From NCBI GenBank assembly GCA_964578625.1, contig CAZODQ010000002.1, positions 1 to 64,000 of the forward strand: 64,000 nt of DNA. Direction: 5' to 3'. How positions within the stretch are numbered: position 1 is the stretch's first letter; each line of letters starts with the position of its first letter. A program made the translations under genes and the position numbers. This document shows positions 44,933-53,988 of this stretch, in pieces. The notes under the pieces were generated by a model. The model ran no database searches and was not told the origin of the DNA. It saw only the letters and a program-made list of their open reading frames with translations. This DNA comes from CAZBSE01 sp964578625. Its GTDB lineage: Bacteria > Actinomycetota > Humimicrobiia > Humimicrobiales > Humimicrobiaceae.

Positions 44933-45340
44933 TTATTTCTTTATATCACTTAAAATTTTCCCTAAAATACCATTCACAAACTTTGGGGTGTCATCTTTTT
45001 GGCCAAGGCTTTTAGAAATTTCAATAGCTTCATCCACTGATACCTTAAGTGGTATTTCATCTTCATACAGCATTTCGTAAATAGCTACTCTTAGAATATT
45101 CCTGTCAATAATGGCTATTCTTTCCAGAGTCCAGTTCTCTACGACATCTTTAATCATCCGGTCTATTTTCTTCCTATGGTCATCCACACCATTAATAAGT
45201 TTCAAAGTAAACTCATCGTATTCTCTGCCAACCAGCATATCATTTTTTAAAATATCGTCTATTTTTTTATTGAGCAAATCTCTCTGATACAATAATATTA
45301 TCGCATTCTCTCTACTTTTTCTTCTTGTTGTTTTGGACAT
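44933..45340 (-). CDS. nusB: Transcription antitermination factor NusB
   Basis: A 135-aa all-helical RNA-binding protein that acts with NusE in rRNA antitermination. Recognisable elements: RRKSRENAIILLYQRDLL at the N-terminus, WTLERIAIIDRNILRVAIYE (about residues 68-87), and DEAIEISKSLGQKDDTPKFV followed by NGILGKI at the C-terminus. Length and all blocks are normal. It follows efp by 25 bases, as in most Gram-positive bacteria (pepQ-efp-nusB), and precedes ispA. Confidence 0.95.
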   Translation of the reverse strand: MSKTTRRKSRENAIILLYQRDLLNKKIDDILKNDMLVGREYDEFTLKLINGVDDHRKKIDRMIKDVVENWTLERIAIIDRNILRVAIYEMLYEDEIPLKVSVDEAIEISKSLGQKDDTPKFVNGILGKILSDIKK

Positions 45341-45364
45341 CTTATAAAATACAATTTAAAGTAT

Positions 45365-45925
45365 TCAGGTGCTTACCCGGGTTATATATTCACCTGTTCT
45401 AGTATCAATCCTTATGATATCTCCAGCATTTATAAACAGGGGGACCTGTATTTTTGCTCCCGTTTCTATCTCAGCAGGCTTAAAGCTCGAGCTTACGGTA
45501 TCACCTTTGACACCTGGCTCAGTCCTAGTGACTTTAGCTTCAATAAATATAGGAAGTTCAATTGAAATTGGTTTGCCTTTATAAAATATAACAGATAATT
45601 CCATATTTTCCATTAAATAATCCTCTATATCTCCAATTATATCACCAGCCAGCTGGATTTGTTCAAAAGTCCTGTTATCCATCAGATTATAATATTCATC
45701 TTTGTATAGATACTGCATTTTTTTGCTTTCCAGTAAAGCCTGCTCCATTTTTTCACCTGCCCTGAAAGTCTTGTCGATAATAGCTCCGGTGTTCAAATCT
45801 TTCAGTTTAGTTCTGACAAAAGCACCGCCCTTTCCGGGTTTTACATGCTGAAAATATAATATTTTATAAAGCTGGCCATTATAAATTATAGATAGTCCGT
45901 TCTTGAAATCACTTGTGCTTATCAT
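45365..45925 (-). CDS. efp: Translation elongation factor P
   Basis: A 186-aa three-domain factor that relieves ribosome stalling at polyproline. The KOW-like N-terminal domain has HVKPGKGGAFVRTKLKDL. The modification loop residue is in that segment (KPGKGGAF, Lys in the place modified in E. coli). OB domains follow with QYLYKDEYYNLMDNRTFEQ and the signature FIEAKVTRTEPGVKGDT with the closing INAGDIIRIDTRTGEYITR. The pepQ-efp-nusB order is widely conserved. No epmA/epmB gene is seen in the window, so the modification state is unknown. Confidence 0.96.
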   Translation of the reverse strand: MISTSDFKNGLSIIYNGQLYKILYFQHVKPGKGGAFVRTKLKDLNTGAIIDKTFRAGEKMEQALLESKKMQYLYKDEYYNLMDNRTFEQIQLAGDIIGDIEDYLMENMELSVIFYKGKPISIELPIFIEAKVTRTEPGVKGDTVSSSFKPAEIETGAKIQVPLFINAGDIIRIDTRTGEYITRVST

Positions 45926-45954
45926 AAGCTGTTTCCTTTATAAAAATTTAAATA

Positions 45955-47082
45955 TTAATCTAATATAAGAAATTCTTTCTTAGAATCATAGAGCACCTCG
46001 CATTTATTTTTTCCTACTATAACTATGTCCTCTATCCTTATTCCTCCTAAGTTCTCTATATATATCCCCGGTTCAATTGTTATTACCATATTTTCCTTCA
46101 ATACTGTTTTACTTTCCATTGTTATTTTTGGCTCCTCATGGACTTCCAGGCCTACTCCGTGTCCCAGCCCATGTCCGAAGTTTTTACCATAACCTTTTAA
46201 AAATATGAACTTTCTGACTTTACTGTCCAGCTTGCTTGAAGCTATCCCTTCTCTACAATTTTCTAATGCCAGTTGTTGAGCTTTTAAGACTATATCATAA
46301 ATCTTTTTAAATTTGTCGCTTTTTTTACGATTCCCTATAAATACAGTTCTTGTCATATCTGAACAGTAGTTATCGAACCTGCATCCAAAATCTAAAAGTA
46401 GCAGGCCATCTTTTATCCTTATGTTTCGTGGAGAATAATGAGGCATAGAAGAATTCTTCCCGTATGCAGAAATAATATCAAATGACTTTCCATCCGACCC
46501 ATTCTTTACCAGCAGCTCTTCTATTTTAAGTGCAAGTTCTATTTCCGACAATCTCCTCATCTCAAAAGCACCTGAATTTATTATGTTTTTAAAAACTTTG
46601 TCCGTAATTTTACATGCAGTTTTTATTTTCAAGATCTCATACCGGTCCTTGATCGATCTTAGTTTCTCTACCGTCCCACTTTTATCTATAAATCTTTTCC
46701 CCTGTGCAGACAGCAGTTTCTCAAATTTAAGAAAATCACTATGACTTATATTATTTCCCTCTGCACCGACCGATCTAATATTATAATTGCTTAAAATTTC
46801 TGTAAGCTTTCCGTATTTATCATTCCCGAAACAGACGATATTTACTTTTTTATTTTCAACTGACTTTTTTGCCTGTTCAAAGAAGATGAAATTCACTAAA
46901 AGGTAAATGTCATTTCCTAAAAAAAGAAGTATACTTTTTGAATCTTTGCCATAAAAACCTGTAAGGTAATATATATTTTCGTCTTTTAAAATGATTAGAC
47001 TTGAAGTTTTTTGTTTTTTGAGATGTTTAGATATTTTTTCTATACGTAAGTCATAATATTTTCCAAGGGCTTTAGTGCTCAT
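45955..47082 (-). CDS. pepQ: Xaa-Pro aminopeptidase/dipeptidase, M24 family
   Basis: A 375-aa metallopeptidase that cleaves Xaa-Pro bonds. The N-terminal creatinase-like domain (about residues 1-130) includes NIYYLTGFYGKDS. The M24 pita-bread domain has the metal ligands: Asp in LLLDFGCRFDNYCSDMTRTV (two Asp, about 228-247), His in FGHGLGHGVGLEVHEEP (about 307), Glu in TIEPGIYIENLGG (about 339) and Glu in VRIEDIV-like GGIRIEDIV. It lies 30 bases upstream of efp, its usual partner, which links proline peptide turnover with proline translation. PepQ and PepP cannot be told apart with certainty. Confidence 0.92.
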   Translation of the reverse strand: MSTKALGKYYDLRIEKISKHLKKQKTSSLIILKDENIYYLTGFYGKDSKSILLFLGNDIYLLVNFIFFEQAKKSVENKKVNIVCFGNDKYGKLTEILSNYNIRSVGAEGNNISHSDFLKFEKLLSAQGKRFIDKSGTVEKLRSIKDRYEILKIKTACKITDKVFKNIINSGAFEMRRLSEIELALKIEELLVKNGSDGKSFDIISAYGKNSSMPHYSPRNIRIKDGLLLLDFGCRFDNYCSDMTRTVFIGNRKKSDKFKKIYDIVLKAQQLALENCREGIASSKLDSKVRKFIFLKGYGKNFGHGLGHGVGLEVHEEPKITMESKTVLKENMVITIEPGIYIENLGGIRIEDIVIVGKNKCEVLYDSKKEFLILD

Positions 47083-47093
47083 ATTATGTACTA

Positions 47094-48719
47094 TTAATCA
47101 ATTGTCTCCTGCCATTCCTTGGTAAATGTCGCCCCTCCATAATACAGCATGGGCATATCTTCCGGAATACTATCGCTCAATCCATCCTGATAACCTATAG
47201 TGGAAAAACTTCCAATAAGCCAGCCGAGTAAACCGCTCAAGTCATCAGCATCAATCTGTCCTGCTAAGATAGAGCCCAAAACAGCAGTGTGCCTGCTGAA
47301 TGTCACTGTTCCGCCTGCCATACCCAGTATATACAAGTCGGGGTCTTCATAATCTCCAAAAAAATTATTATAACATGAAGAATCATTATTTATATTTATG
47401 TCTAGATTTCCCGGAGTCATTAAAATAAGTAAACTGTCCTCTGGAAAATCACCTACATTTGTAGGAACGAGACCGCATGAAGCATCAATATTTCCGGTAG
47501 CAATTAATTTTCCCTTTCCCGAATAATAAATATCATTATCTGGAGGATCCAAATTCAAATCTTCTATATCTTCACCAATTATAATATTTCCGTTCACCAA
47601 TACATTGCCCCGTACTTCCAGATAATAGCTCCCATTAACCTCATCGTACCAAAACTTAATCGAATTGTCTCCATCGGTCCTTAAAAATTCATATGGCGGT
47701 TCCACTGGCAGAAGACTTATATCTATTACAAAATCATCACCGGTCATATCGTCTTCATCAATTACAAGAACATCAGTAGGAGGCTCCTGGATATCAATCA
47801 TAAAATTATTGACATATACCGAAGAATCAAAGTTCGGAGGGTCGAATATCTCATCACCCAGTGGTGGATTATAATATAAATGAGAACCCCCCTCTACATC
47901 GATTACTCCTTCACAGCAAAGATTTATGGGATTTCCCGAATTCTCCCCTATTTGTGAATTACCCGTCATCCTTATATCTTTCATGACTATCATATATTCT
48001 TCAAAATCATGTTCAAGATAAGCACGACCGCTCATTTCAACATTTCCTCCCACATTAACAGGCCCTGCGTCAAGATCTGCCCATTCACCCATATCCAGAT
48101 TACCGCCAATAAGGATCTTTCCTCCACCTGAAAAATATCTCCCTTCCAATAACCTTAATGTAACATTTCCCCTTATATATGTCGGTCCGTTAAAGAAAGG
48201 ATTCCCTTCAATTATCGTAAGATCATCAAAAGTTATGCTGCCTTTTGAATAAATGTAATCAAATATATTTACCTCGGTTGAAAAACTTACTCCCAGATTT
48301 ACTCTTACTTCCCTGGTCTCACCGCTAACTGCATCCGTACCCACTGAATTTATTATATAGTTGGTTACTTCGCCATCATCGTTATAAATCCTGTCATAAG
48401 TTACATAAAAACTGCCTTGTACAACTCCATCCGAATCGGCAACATCTTTAGGGTAGCCGCTGCCGCTTGAAGGAAGGCTTGTTATTTCCTCATTATAGTA
48501 CTTTTCGATGGTTGAATACATATCTGCCAATCCTGCCTCTGCAATATTTAATGCCTTAAACTTACCTTCATCAAATTTGGTAAAAATTATATCCCTGAAC
48601 ATATACCCGACCAGAGTGGTCATGGCCATTATTATTGCAAAACTTATTATCAATACTAATATAGTAGTATTACCACATATTCTTTTTATTTTAAAATCAT
48701 AATTTTTATTTTTTATCAT
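47094..48719 (-). CDS. PilX-like pilus assembly protein with beta-rich C-terminus
   Basis: A 541-aa protein with a single N-terminal helix (TTILVLIISFAIIMAMTTLV, about residues 18-37). It is followed by the FKALNIAEAGLADMY segment that marks the PilX/minor pseudopilin N-terminal family. The helix lacks the Glu5 typical of class III prepilins. The remainder is a long glycine/asparagine-rich repeated structure (GNVTLRLLEGRYFSGGGK, GGNLDMGEWADLDAGPV, GGNVEMSGRAYL) that could form a beta-helix. It is downstream of PilW- and PilV-like genes, so it is a likely minor component of the pilus tip. I do not recognise the C-terminal family with certainty. Confidence 0.8.
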   Translation of the reverse strand: MIKNKNYDFKIKRICGNTTILVLIISFAIIMAMTTLVGYMFRDIIFTKFDEGKFKALNIAEAGLADMYSTIEKYYNEEITSLPSSGSGYPKDVADSDGVVQGSFYVTYDRIYNDDGEVTNYIINSVGTDAVSGETREVRVNLGVSFSTEVNIFDYIYSKGSITFDDLTIIEGNPFFNGPTYIRGNVTLRLLEGRYFSGGGKILIGGNLDMGEWADLDAGPVNVGGNVEMSGRAYLEHDFEEYMIVMKDIRMTGNSQIGENSGNPINLCCEGVIDVEGGSHLYYNPPLGDEIFDPPNFDSSVYVNNFMIDIQEPPTDVLVIDEDDMTGDDFVIDISLLPVEPPYEFLRTDGDNSIKFWYDEVNGSYYLEVRGNVLVNGNIIIGEDIEDLNLDPPDNDIYYSGKGKLIATGNIDASCGLVPTNVGDFPEDSLLILMTPGNLDININNDSSCYNNFFGDYEDPDLYILGMAGGTVTFSRHTAVLGSILAGQIDADDLSGLLGWLIGSFSTIGYQDGLSDSIPEDMPMLYYGGATFTKEWQETID

Positions 48720-48721
48720 CG

Positions 48722-49318
48722 TTAAATCCTATTTCTCAATGTAATGGATGTTTCCAGATTCATAGTCCTTGCACCCTCGGTAGCACTTTCCTGATCAATC
48801 AATAGACTTATGTTTACGCTTTTTATAGTCCCCAGCTCCAAAGAATCTACCGGAACATCCAGGCTCTCTTCACCATAACCGGTTTTATAGGAAAATATTT
48901 CATCGCTTATAACATGTTTTACTAATATTTTATCTTCACCGTCCTCTACGCCCCTCCAAAAATCTAAAAATGAAGGATCTTCCGTGTCAGCCAACAGGTA
49001 ATAATGCACCCTTTCAAAACTATCATCAGTGTCAATATTACTGTAGAATATGACTTCATCTTTATCAGCTTCTTCAATAGTCGATATTTCTCTCATATCC
49101 TTACTTATCCTATATACTGCAGTTCTTGCATCTCTTACTGAAGTGGCTGTATTTATGGTAATATCCGTAGCATTTGTAGCATTAAAGTAAGACATTGCAG
49201 TCAAAGTCACAATAACAAGTATTAAAAATGTAGACAGCATTAATTCAATTATAGTCATACCTTTATTATCCCTTAACTTATTAACCAATTGTAATTTAAT
49301 CTTCCTTCTTACAATCAT
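48722..49318 (-). CDS. PilW-like minor prepilin
   Basis: A 198-aa protein with a class III prepilin leader: basic N-terminus, then the cleavage site in DNKGMTIIELMLSTF (G then MTIIE, Glu at +5), followed by a hydrophobic helix to about residue 45. The rest is a globular domain with DARTAVYRISKDMREI, a segment typical of PilW-type pseudopilins. It would be processed by the prepilin peptidase at 56426-57187. It lies between the PilV-like and PilX-like genes with gaps of 27 and 2 bases, giving the normal minor pilin triplet order. Confidence 0.85.
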   Translation of the reverse strand: MIVRRKIKLQLVNKLRDNKGMTIIELMLSTFLILVIVTLTAMSYFNATNATDITINTATSVRDARTAVYRISKDMREISTIEEADKDEVIFYSNIDTDDSFERVHYYLLADTEDPSFLDFWRGVEDGEDKILVKHVISDEIFSYKTGYGEESLDVPVDSLELGTIKSVNISLLIDQESATEGARTMNLETSITLRNRI

Positions 49319-49345
49319 AAGTTTACATTTAAAAATTTTTCATGC

Positions 49346-50095
49346 TTATAAATCCTCTGTTGACACTTCATCGCTGGGGTCACTTTTGTATCCATCAGCA
49401 TATACTACTATAACATAGTAAGTATGATCTCTATGCCTCCAATCAAAAAAACTATCAGAATAACGTGTAAGATTCGTGGTATCAATCTGCGATCCATCCC
49501 TGTAAATCTCATAATAGTCCACTATAGTTTCTGTTTCAGGCTCATCCCAGTTTAATTCAATAAACCAAAATAAAAGCCAGAATCCGCTTATAGTAAGATT
49601 TCTTACCGGGGGATATGGTGCCAGAGGAGGCCCTCCTTCTCCGAATTCAGGGTACAGCTGGGTTACTATCGATATCTCCTCGGGCATCTTATCATTTACT
49701 GCACTTATCTCTATCTGCTTATAGCTGTATTCACCCTCAACCCAGGTAACAGTCCGCCTTACCGTATAATCAGTCCCATGGTAGTCTACCACCGATTCGG
49801 ATTCCAGAGACCCTTCGGGATTACTTCCAGAAGCTCCGATAATTCCTACCTCATCATAATCCCTCAGCCTTATTTCTTCCAATTCCATATTAGCTAAAGC
49901 AATAGCCTCGGTTTTGGACTTATTTATTTCCGTTGCCCTTATGGCTATCATAACGCTTTGAACCATTGCTAAAGAAACAAGAGATAAGATAAGAAAAGCA
50001 ATGACAATTTCTACCAGGGTCATACCTTTTTCTTTTTTTAAAATCCGGCATTTTTTAAATATATTTATTTTTGATTTTAAATATTTTCCTAACAT
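49346..50095 (-). CDS. PilV-like minor prepilin with fibronectin type III-like domain
   Basis: A 249-aa protein with prepilin site EKGMTLVEIVIAFLIL (about residues 22-37) followed by the helix and a short pseudopilin region containing NMELEEIRLRDYDEV, common in PilV/GspI-like proteins. The C-terminal 90 residues (about 155-245) resemble a fibronectin type III domain, with ELNWDEPET, DYYEIYRDG and YYVIVVYADGYKSDPSD in the expected order. A minor pilin carrying a fibronectin III domain could be an adhesin or tip element. It lies 27 bases upstream of the PilW-like gene and follows aroQ. Confidence 0.82.
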   Translation of the reverse strand: MLGKYLKSKINIFKKCRILKKEKGMTLVEIVIAFLILSLVSLAMVQSVMIAIRATEINKSKTEAIALANMELEEIRLRDYDEVGIIGASGSNPEGSLESESVVDYHGTDYTVRRTVTWVEGEYSYKQIEISAVNDKMPEEISIVTQLYPEFGEGGPPLAPYPPVRNLTISGFWLLFWFIELNWDEPETETIVDYYEIYRDGSQIDTTNLTRYSDSFFDWRHRDHTYYVIVVYADGYKSDPSDEVSTEDL

Positions 50096-50104
50096 ATTGG
50101 ATCC

Positions 50105-50536
50105 CTAAAGACAATAATCAAGAACATATCTTAATGCAGTGTTGTATACCTCGATTCCCAATCCGCTTATTACCCCTTTTACTACTTTCGATATAACCGA
50201 TTTTGATCTCCAATCTTCTCTTGTGAAAATATTAGATATATGCACTTCAATAGCTGGGATATTGCTCGCGACTATTGCGTCTCTTATTCCATAACTGTAA
50301 TGAGTAAATGCACCCGGATTAATTATTATAAAATCAACACTGCCTATGCATTGGTGAATCTTATCAATAATTTCACCTTCATGGTTTGACTGAAAATATA
50401 AAAGCTCTACCTTCCCTTTTACTATTTTATCCAGGTCTTTTTTTATATCCTCAAAGCTTTTTTCCCCATATATATTTTTCTCTCTTTGACCCAATAAATT
50501 TAGATTAGGGCCATTTATTATAATGACCTTTTTCAC
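50105..50536 (-). CDS. aroQ: 3-Dehydroquinate dehydratase, type II
   Basis: Third step of the shikimate pathway, 143 aa, a dodecameric type II enzyme. The start VIINGPNLNLLGQREKNIYG is characteristic (with the catalytic Tyr), and QSNHEGEIIDKIH (about residues 51-63) and INPGAFTHYSYGIRDAI (about 74-90) follow. HISNIFTREDWRSKSVIS completes the active site. It is in line with aroB, aroK and aroC, embedded between pilus genes, with 9 bases to the PilV-like gene. Confidence 0.95.
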   Translation of the reverse strand: MKKVIIINGPNLNLLGQREKNIYGEKSFEDIKKDLDKIVKGKVELLYFQSNHEGEIIDKIHQCIGSVDFIIINPGAFTHYSYGIRDAIVASNIPAIEVHISNIFTREDWRSKSVISKVVKGVISGLGIEVYNTALRYVLDYCL

Positions 50537-50623
50537 TTTTATAAAATCTCCCAGACTTATTTATTTAATTACCTGACAGCCAAAAATAATTAATATTATA
50601 ATTAATATTTTCTTTATATACAC

Positions 50624-51739
50624 TTAAATATAATTATACATACTTTTTTTAATATTATCAACAATCACTTTCCTGTCTATATCATAATAAAAAACAGGTC
50701 TATTTATCCCTTTCAGTAAGATAAATTTATTTTTAGACGTACTAAATTTCTTGTCATATTTCAATGCATTTATTATTTTTCCAATCCTTTTTTCCGGAAT
50801 TTTAAAAGGCAGCTTCAACTTCTTGTACAGCTCAATGATATTATTTTTAATTTTTTCATCAAATAATCCTAGTGAAATTGAGATATCGATAGCAATTATC
50901 ATTCCGACACTTATTGCTTCCCCGTGGTTTATTTCCTTTAAATCAAATGCGTTTTCAATGCTGTGCCCTATCGTATGGCCGAAATTAAGCAAATTTCTGT
51001 AGTTTAAATCAAATTCATCCTTTTCTACTACTTTTGTTTTTATACAGCAGCTTGTATACATAATATCCTCAAAAACTTTTGTTTTAACTAATCTCAATAG
51101 TCTGTCTTTTCTTTGATCTTCCACACTCTCTGATAATTTCTTAAGTATATTTTTATTGAAGACCAGTCCATATTTAACGATTTCACCTAGACCATTGATG
51201 ATCTGATTTTCTTCCAGTGTGTAATTAATTATTGGGTCTATGACCACCATATGAGGTTGATAAAAGCATCCAATTACATTTTTTACACTTCCATAGTTTA
51301 CAACAACCTTACCCCCAATACTGCTGTCGACCTGCCCGATTATCGTAGTCGGATATTGTACAAATTTTACTCCTCTGTGAAATGTTGAAGCTGTAAAACC
51401 GGTAAGGTCTCCTATTACTCCGCCTCCGAATGCCATTACAATATCATTTCTATGTAAATTAAAATCGATAAGCCTCTTAAATATAAAATCTGCACTCTTT
51501 AAACTTTTATATTCCTCGCCATCTTTTATAATTATGATTTTAAAAGGAAGCAGGCACTTTTTTAAAGTACCCTTTATCATTCTTCCATATATTCCATATA
51601 TTTTATCATTTGTGACCAGTACGATTTTATCAGCATCATGGAATTTTCTTTTAATCAAATCTGGAAAATAATTATGGATCTTGGGGCTTATATATATTGG
51701 GTATTTTCTAAGTTTAGTTTTGACAGTAATGGTTTTCAT
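50624..51739 (-). CDS. aroB: 3-Dehydroquinate synthase
   Basis: Second step of the shikimate pathway, 371 aa, an NAD- and metal-dependent cyclase. Main motifs: DGEEYKSL near residue 75, AFGGGVIGDLTGFTASTFHR near 103, GKVVVNYGSVKNVIGCFYQP near 146, EIVKYGLVFNK near 185 and NFGHTIGHSIENAF near 250, which carries zinc ligand His. Length is normal. It is 20 bases downstream of aroK. The first-step enzyme DAHP synthase is not in the window. Confidence 0.95.
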   Translation of the reverse strand: MKTITVKTKLRKYPIYISPKIHNYFPDLIKRKFHDADKIVLVTNDKIYGIYGRMIKGTLKKCLLPFKIIIIKDGEEYKSLKSADFIFKRLIDFNLHRNDIVMAFGGGVIGDLTGFTASTFHRGVKFVQYPTTIIGQVDSSIGGKVVVNYGSVKNVIGCFYQPHMVVIDPIINYTLEENQIINGLGEIVKYGLVFNKNILKKLSESVEDQRKDRLLRLVKTKVFEDIMYTSCCIKTKVVEKDEFDLNYRNLLNFGHTIGHSIENAFDLKEINHGEAISVGMIIAIDISISLGLFDEKIKNNIIELYKKLKLPFKIPEKRIGKIINALKYDKKFSTSKNKFILLKGINRPVFYYDIDRKVIVDNIKKSMYNYI

Positions 51740-51758
51740 TAATGGTATTCATTTGTTT

Positions 51759-52271
51759 TTAAGCTTTAAGCCTGTTCATTATCTCACTCACCGCCTGACC
51801 GGGATTTTTTTGAGAGTTATTTATAATTATATCGGCATATTTACGATACAATACTTCCCTCTTTCTAATCATTTTTTCTACAGTCTCATCTCTTTTTTCA
51901 ACATCAATCAAAGGCCTGTCATTAACGTTTTTAAGACGATCTATTGCATCCCGTGTAGATATATTTAAATAAACATTAATACCGCTGCTTTTGATTATAT
52001 CCATATTTTTTTTTCTTTTTACTATACCTCCCCCACAGGCAAAGACACAATTTTTATTTTTATATATCTTCCCGGTAACTTTTGTTTCCAGGTCTCTGAA
52101 ATATTTTTCACCCTTTAATCTGAAAATATCTTTTATTCTTTTCCCTTCAGCCAGTTCTATTACCCTATCCATATCAATAAATGTAAATCCTAACTTCTCT
52201 GCTAATAATTTACCCACCGTACTCTTTCCGGATCCCATAAAACCGGTAAGGCATATATTTTTAAAATCCAT
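51759..52271 (-). CDS. aroK: Shikimate kinase
   Basis: A 170-aa NMP-kinase-like enzyme that phosphorylates shikimate. The P-loop LTGFMGSGKSTVGKLLAE is at residues 8-25, the shikimate-binding Asp in FIDMDRVIE near 33, RDLETKV near 59, FACGGGIVKR near 77, and the adenine/lid segment NDRPLID near 118. Length is typical. It lies between aroC (8 bases) and aroB (19 bases), the widely conserved aroC-K-B-Q order. Confidence 0.95.
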   Translation of the reverse strand: MDFKNICLTGFMGSGKSTVGKLLAEKLGFTFIDMDRVIELAEGKRIKDIFRLKGEKYFRDLETKVTGKIYKNKNCVFACGGGIVKRKKNMDIIKSSGINVYLNISTRDAIDRLKNVNDRPLIDVEKRDETVEKMIRKREVLYRKYADIIINNSQKNPGQAVSEIMNRLKA

Positions 52272-52279
52272 ACAGATAT

Positions 52280-53446
52280 TTAAACTTTTTCAAGATATCT
52301 TTTATAATTATTAAAATTTTCTAAAATTTCTTCTATACTATCTCTTCCAAATTTTTCTTGAACCGAATCCAGAATCTCTATAGATAGCATCGCCTCACCT
52401 ATAATCGAAGCACTTGGAACCGCACAAATATCCGACCTTTCTTTTAAACTTACTCCATCCTCTTTGCTCTTTATATTTACAGTATGCATTCCTTTACCTG
52501 TAGTAGGTATTGGTTTTATAAGAGCACCTACCACTACAGGCGCCCCATTAGTCATTCCGCCCTCTATTCCACCCGCTCTATTTGTCTTTCTATAGAATCC
52601 TTTACTTTTCTTATAATAGATCTCATCATGAAAGTCAGTTCCGGTCTTCTCAGTTAAATTAGAGATATTACCTATTTCAACACTCTTAATTGCCGGTATA
52701 CTCATAAAAGACCTTGCTATTTTAGCGTCAATTCTCCTGTCCCATTGCGAATATGATCCCAATCCGGCAGGTACTCCCATAGCGATAACCTTAAATCTTC
52801 CGCCTATACTATCTTTATTTTCCTTAGCTTTGATTATTTCTTTTTTCATCTGTAACCCTGCTTTTTTATCAGGACATCTGACTTCTGATTTTTCAATATC
52901 TTCTAATGTTTTAATGTTTATATTTATGTCTTTATTTAATAAAATCCTGCCAATCTGTACCACATAACTTAATATATTTATCCCCATAAGCTTCAATACA
53001 ATTTTGGCAAATGCCCCTACACATACCCTTACCGCGGTTTCTCTTGCACTGCTTCTTTCTATTACATCTCTAATATCATCCAGTCTGTATTTTAAAAATC
53101 CCGGCAGATCTGCATGACCCGGTCTTGGATTCAATAATTTATCCTCCGAACTGGCACCGTTCTGATTATCAGGATTTATATCCATTGTTTCTTTCCAGTT
53201 ATGCCAATCCTTATTACTTATAATAAATGAAATCGGTGATCCCATACTCTTGCCTTTTCTAATACCGGATATTATTTCCACTTCATCCTTCTCTATTGAC
53301 ATTCTTTGTCCTCTTCCAAAACCTTTTTGTCTTCTGGAAAGTTCGTAATTTAAATATCCTGTATCTACCAATACTCCTGAGGGATAGTCATCTATTATTC
53401 CTACAAGGCTTTTACCATGAGATTCACCGGCAGTTAGAAATCTCAA
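52280..53446 (-). CDS. aroC: Chorismate synthase
   Basis: Last step of the shikimate pathway, 388 aa, FMN-dependent. The N-terminal signature is TAGESHGKSLVGIIDDYPSG, then RRQKGFGRGQRMSIEKDEV, then RPGHADLPGFLKYRLDDIRD and SSARETAVRVCVGA, all conserved. The GGIEGGMTNGAPVV block near residue 293 and RSDICAVPSASIIGEAM near 337 close the active site. It lies 21 bases downstream of the pilP-like gene, so pilus and shikimate genes are probably on the same transcript. Confidence 0.96.
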   Translation of the reverse strand: MRFLTAGESHGKSLVGIIDDYPSGVLVDTGYLNYELSRRQKGFGRGQRMSIEKDEVEIISGIRKGKSMGSPISFIISNKDWHNWKETMDINPDNQNGASSEDKLLNPRPGHADLPGFLKYRLDDIRDVIERSSARETAVRVCVGAFAKIVLKLMGINILSYVVQIGRILLNKDININIKTLEDIEKSEVRCPDKKAGLQMKKEIIKAKENKDSIGGRFKVIAMGVPAGLGSYSQWDRRIDAKIARSFMSIPAIKSVEIGNISNLTEKTGTDFHDEIYYKKSKGFYRKTNRAGGIEGGMTNGAPVVVGALIKPIPTTGKGMHTVNIKSKEDGVSLKERSDICAVPSASIIGEAMLSIEILDSVQEKFGRDSIEEILENFNNYKRYLEKV

Positions 53447-53466
53447 AGAATAATTATTCCCCTTCC

Positions 53467-53988
53467 TTAGTCATACTTAACTTGATCGATATATAAAGTT
53501 AATATTTCATCACCCTTCAGCAATACTACTGAAGTTTCATTAATTGCCTGAACAGAATAAATATGTGCGATAGGATCTCCCTCTTTTAACTTATATAAAT
53601 AATCATTAAAATTCAATTCAGCATATTCTATCCCATCCTCAATATAAATACTTTCTAATACAAATACATTTTTCCCTTCTTCATCTTCTTCTTTAGCATA
53701 AAACGGCTTGAATGGATTCCTTACCGTTTCATCTATAAAGTCAACCTCACCTTCGACATCATAGCTTTTCTCTATACTTATGTCTTCTTTGCCAATCTCA
53801 CTGATTTCCTCTTCGTCTATTTCAACCTCCGGTAATTCCGGACTTGCTGCTTCGCTTCCATAGGATTCTTTTATTATTTTATTAATAGAGCACGCAGAAA
53901 AAAGCAGTGCTGCTGCTATAAAAATTAAAGCAGTTAAAATTAACACCGTCATTTTTTCTATTTTTTTATAACCTTCCATCTTAATCAC
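53467..53988 (-). CDS. PilP-like lipoprotein of the type IV pilus alignment complex
   Basis: A 173-aa protein with an N-terminal hydrophobic segment ending in a lipobox-like FSAC (Cys about residue 33). An acidic linker (about 45-80) follows, then a small beta-rich domain that begins VRNPFKPFY (about 88-96), the PilP hallmark RxPF. Its position after pilM-pilN-pilO matches PilP. In didermic bacteria PilP connects to the secretin PilQ; none is in this locus, so the protein may have an altered partner or only support PilN/PilO. Overlaps pilO by 8 bases. Assignment moderately firm. Confidence 0.75.
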   Translation of the reverse strand: MIKMEGYKKIEKMTVLILTALIFIAAALLFSACSINKIIKESYGSEAASPELPEVEIDEEEISEIGKEDISIEKSYDVEGEVDFIDETVRNPFKPFYAKEEDEEGKNVFVLESIYIEDGIEYAELNFNDYLYKLKEGDPIAHIYSVQAINETSVVLLKGDEILTLYIDQVKYD

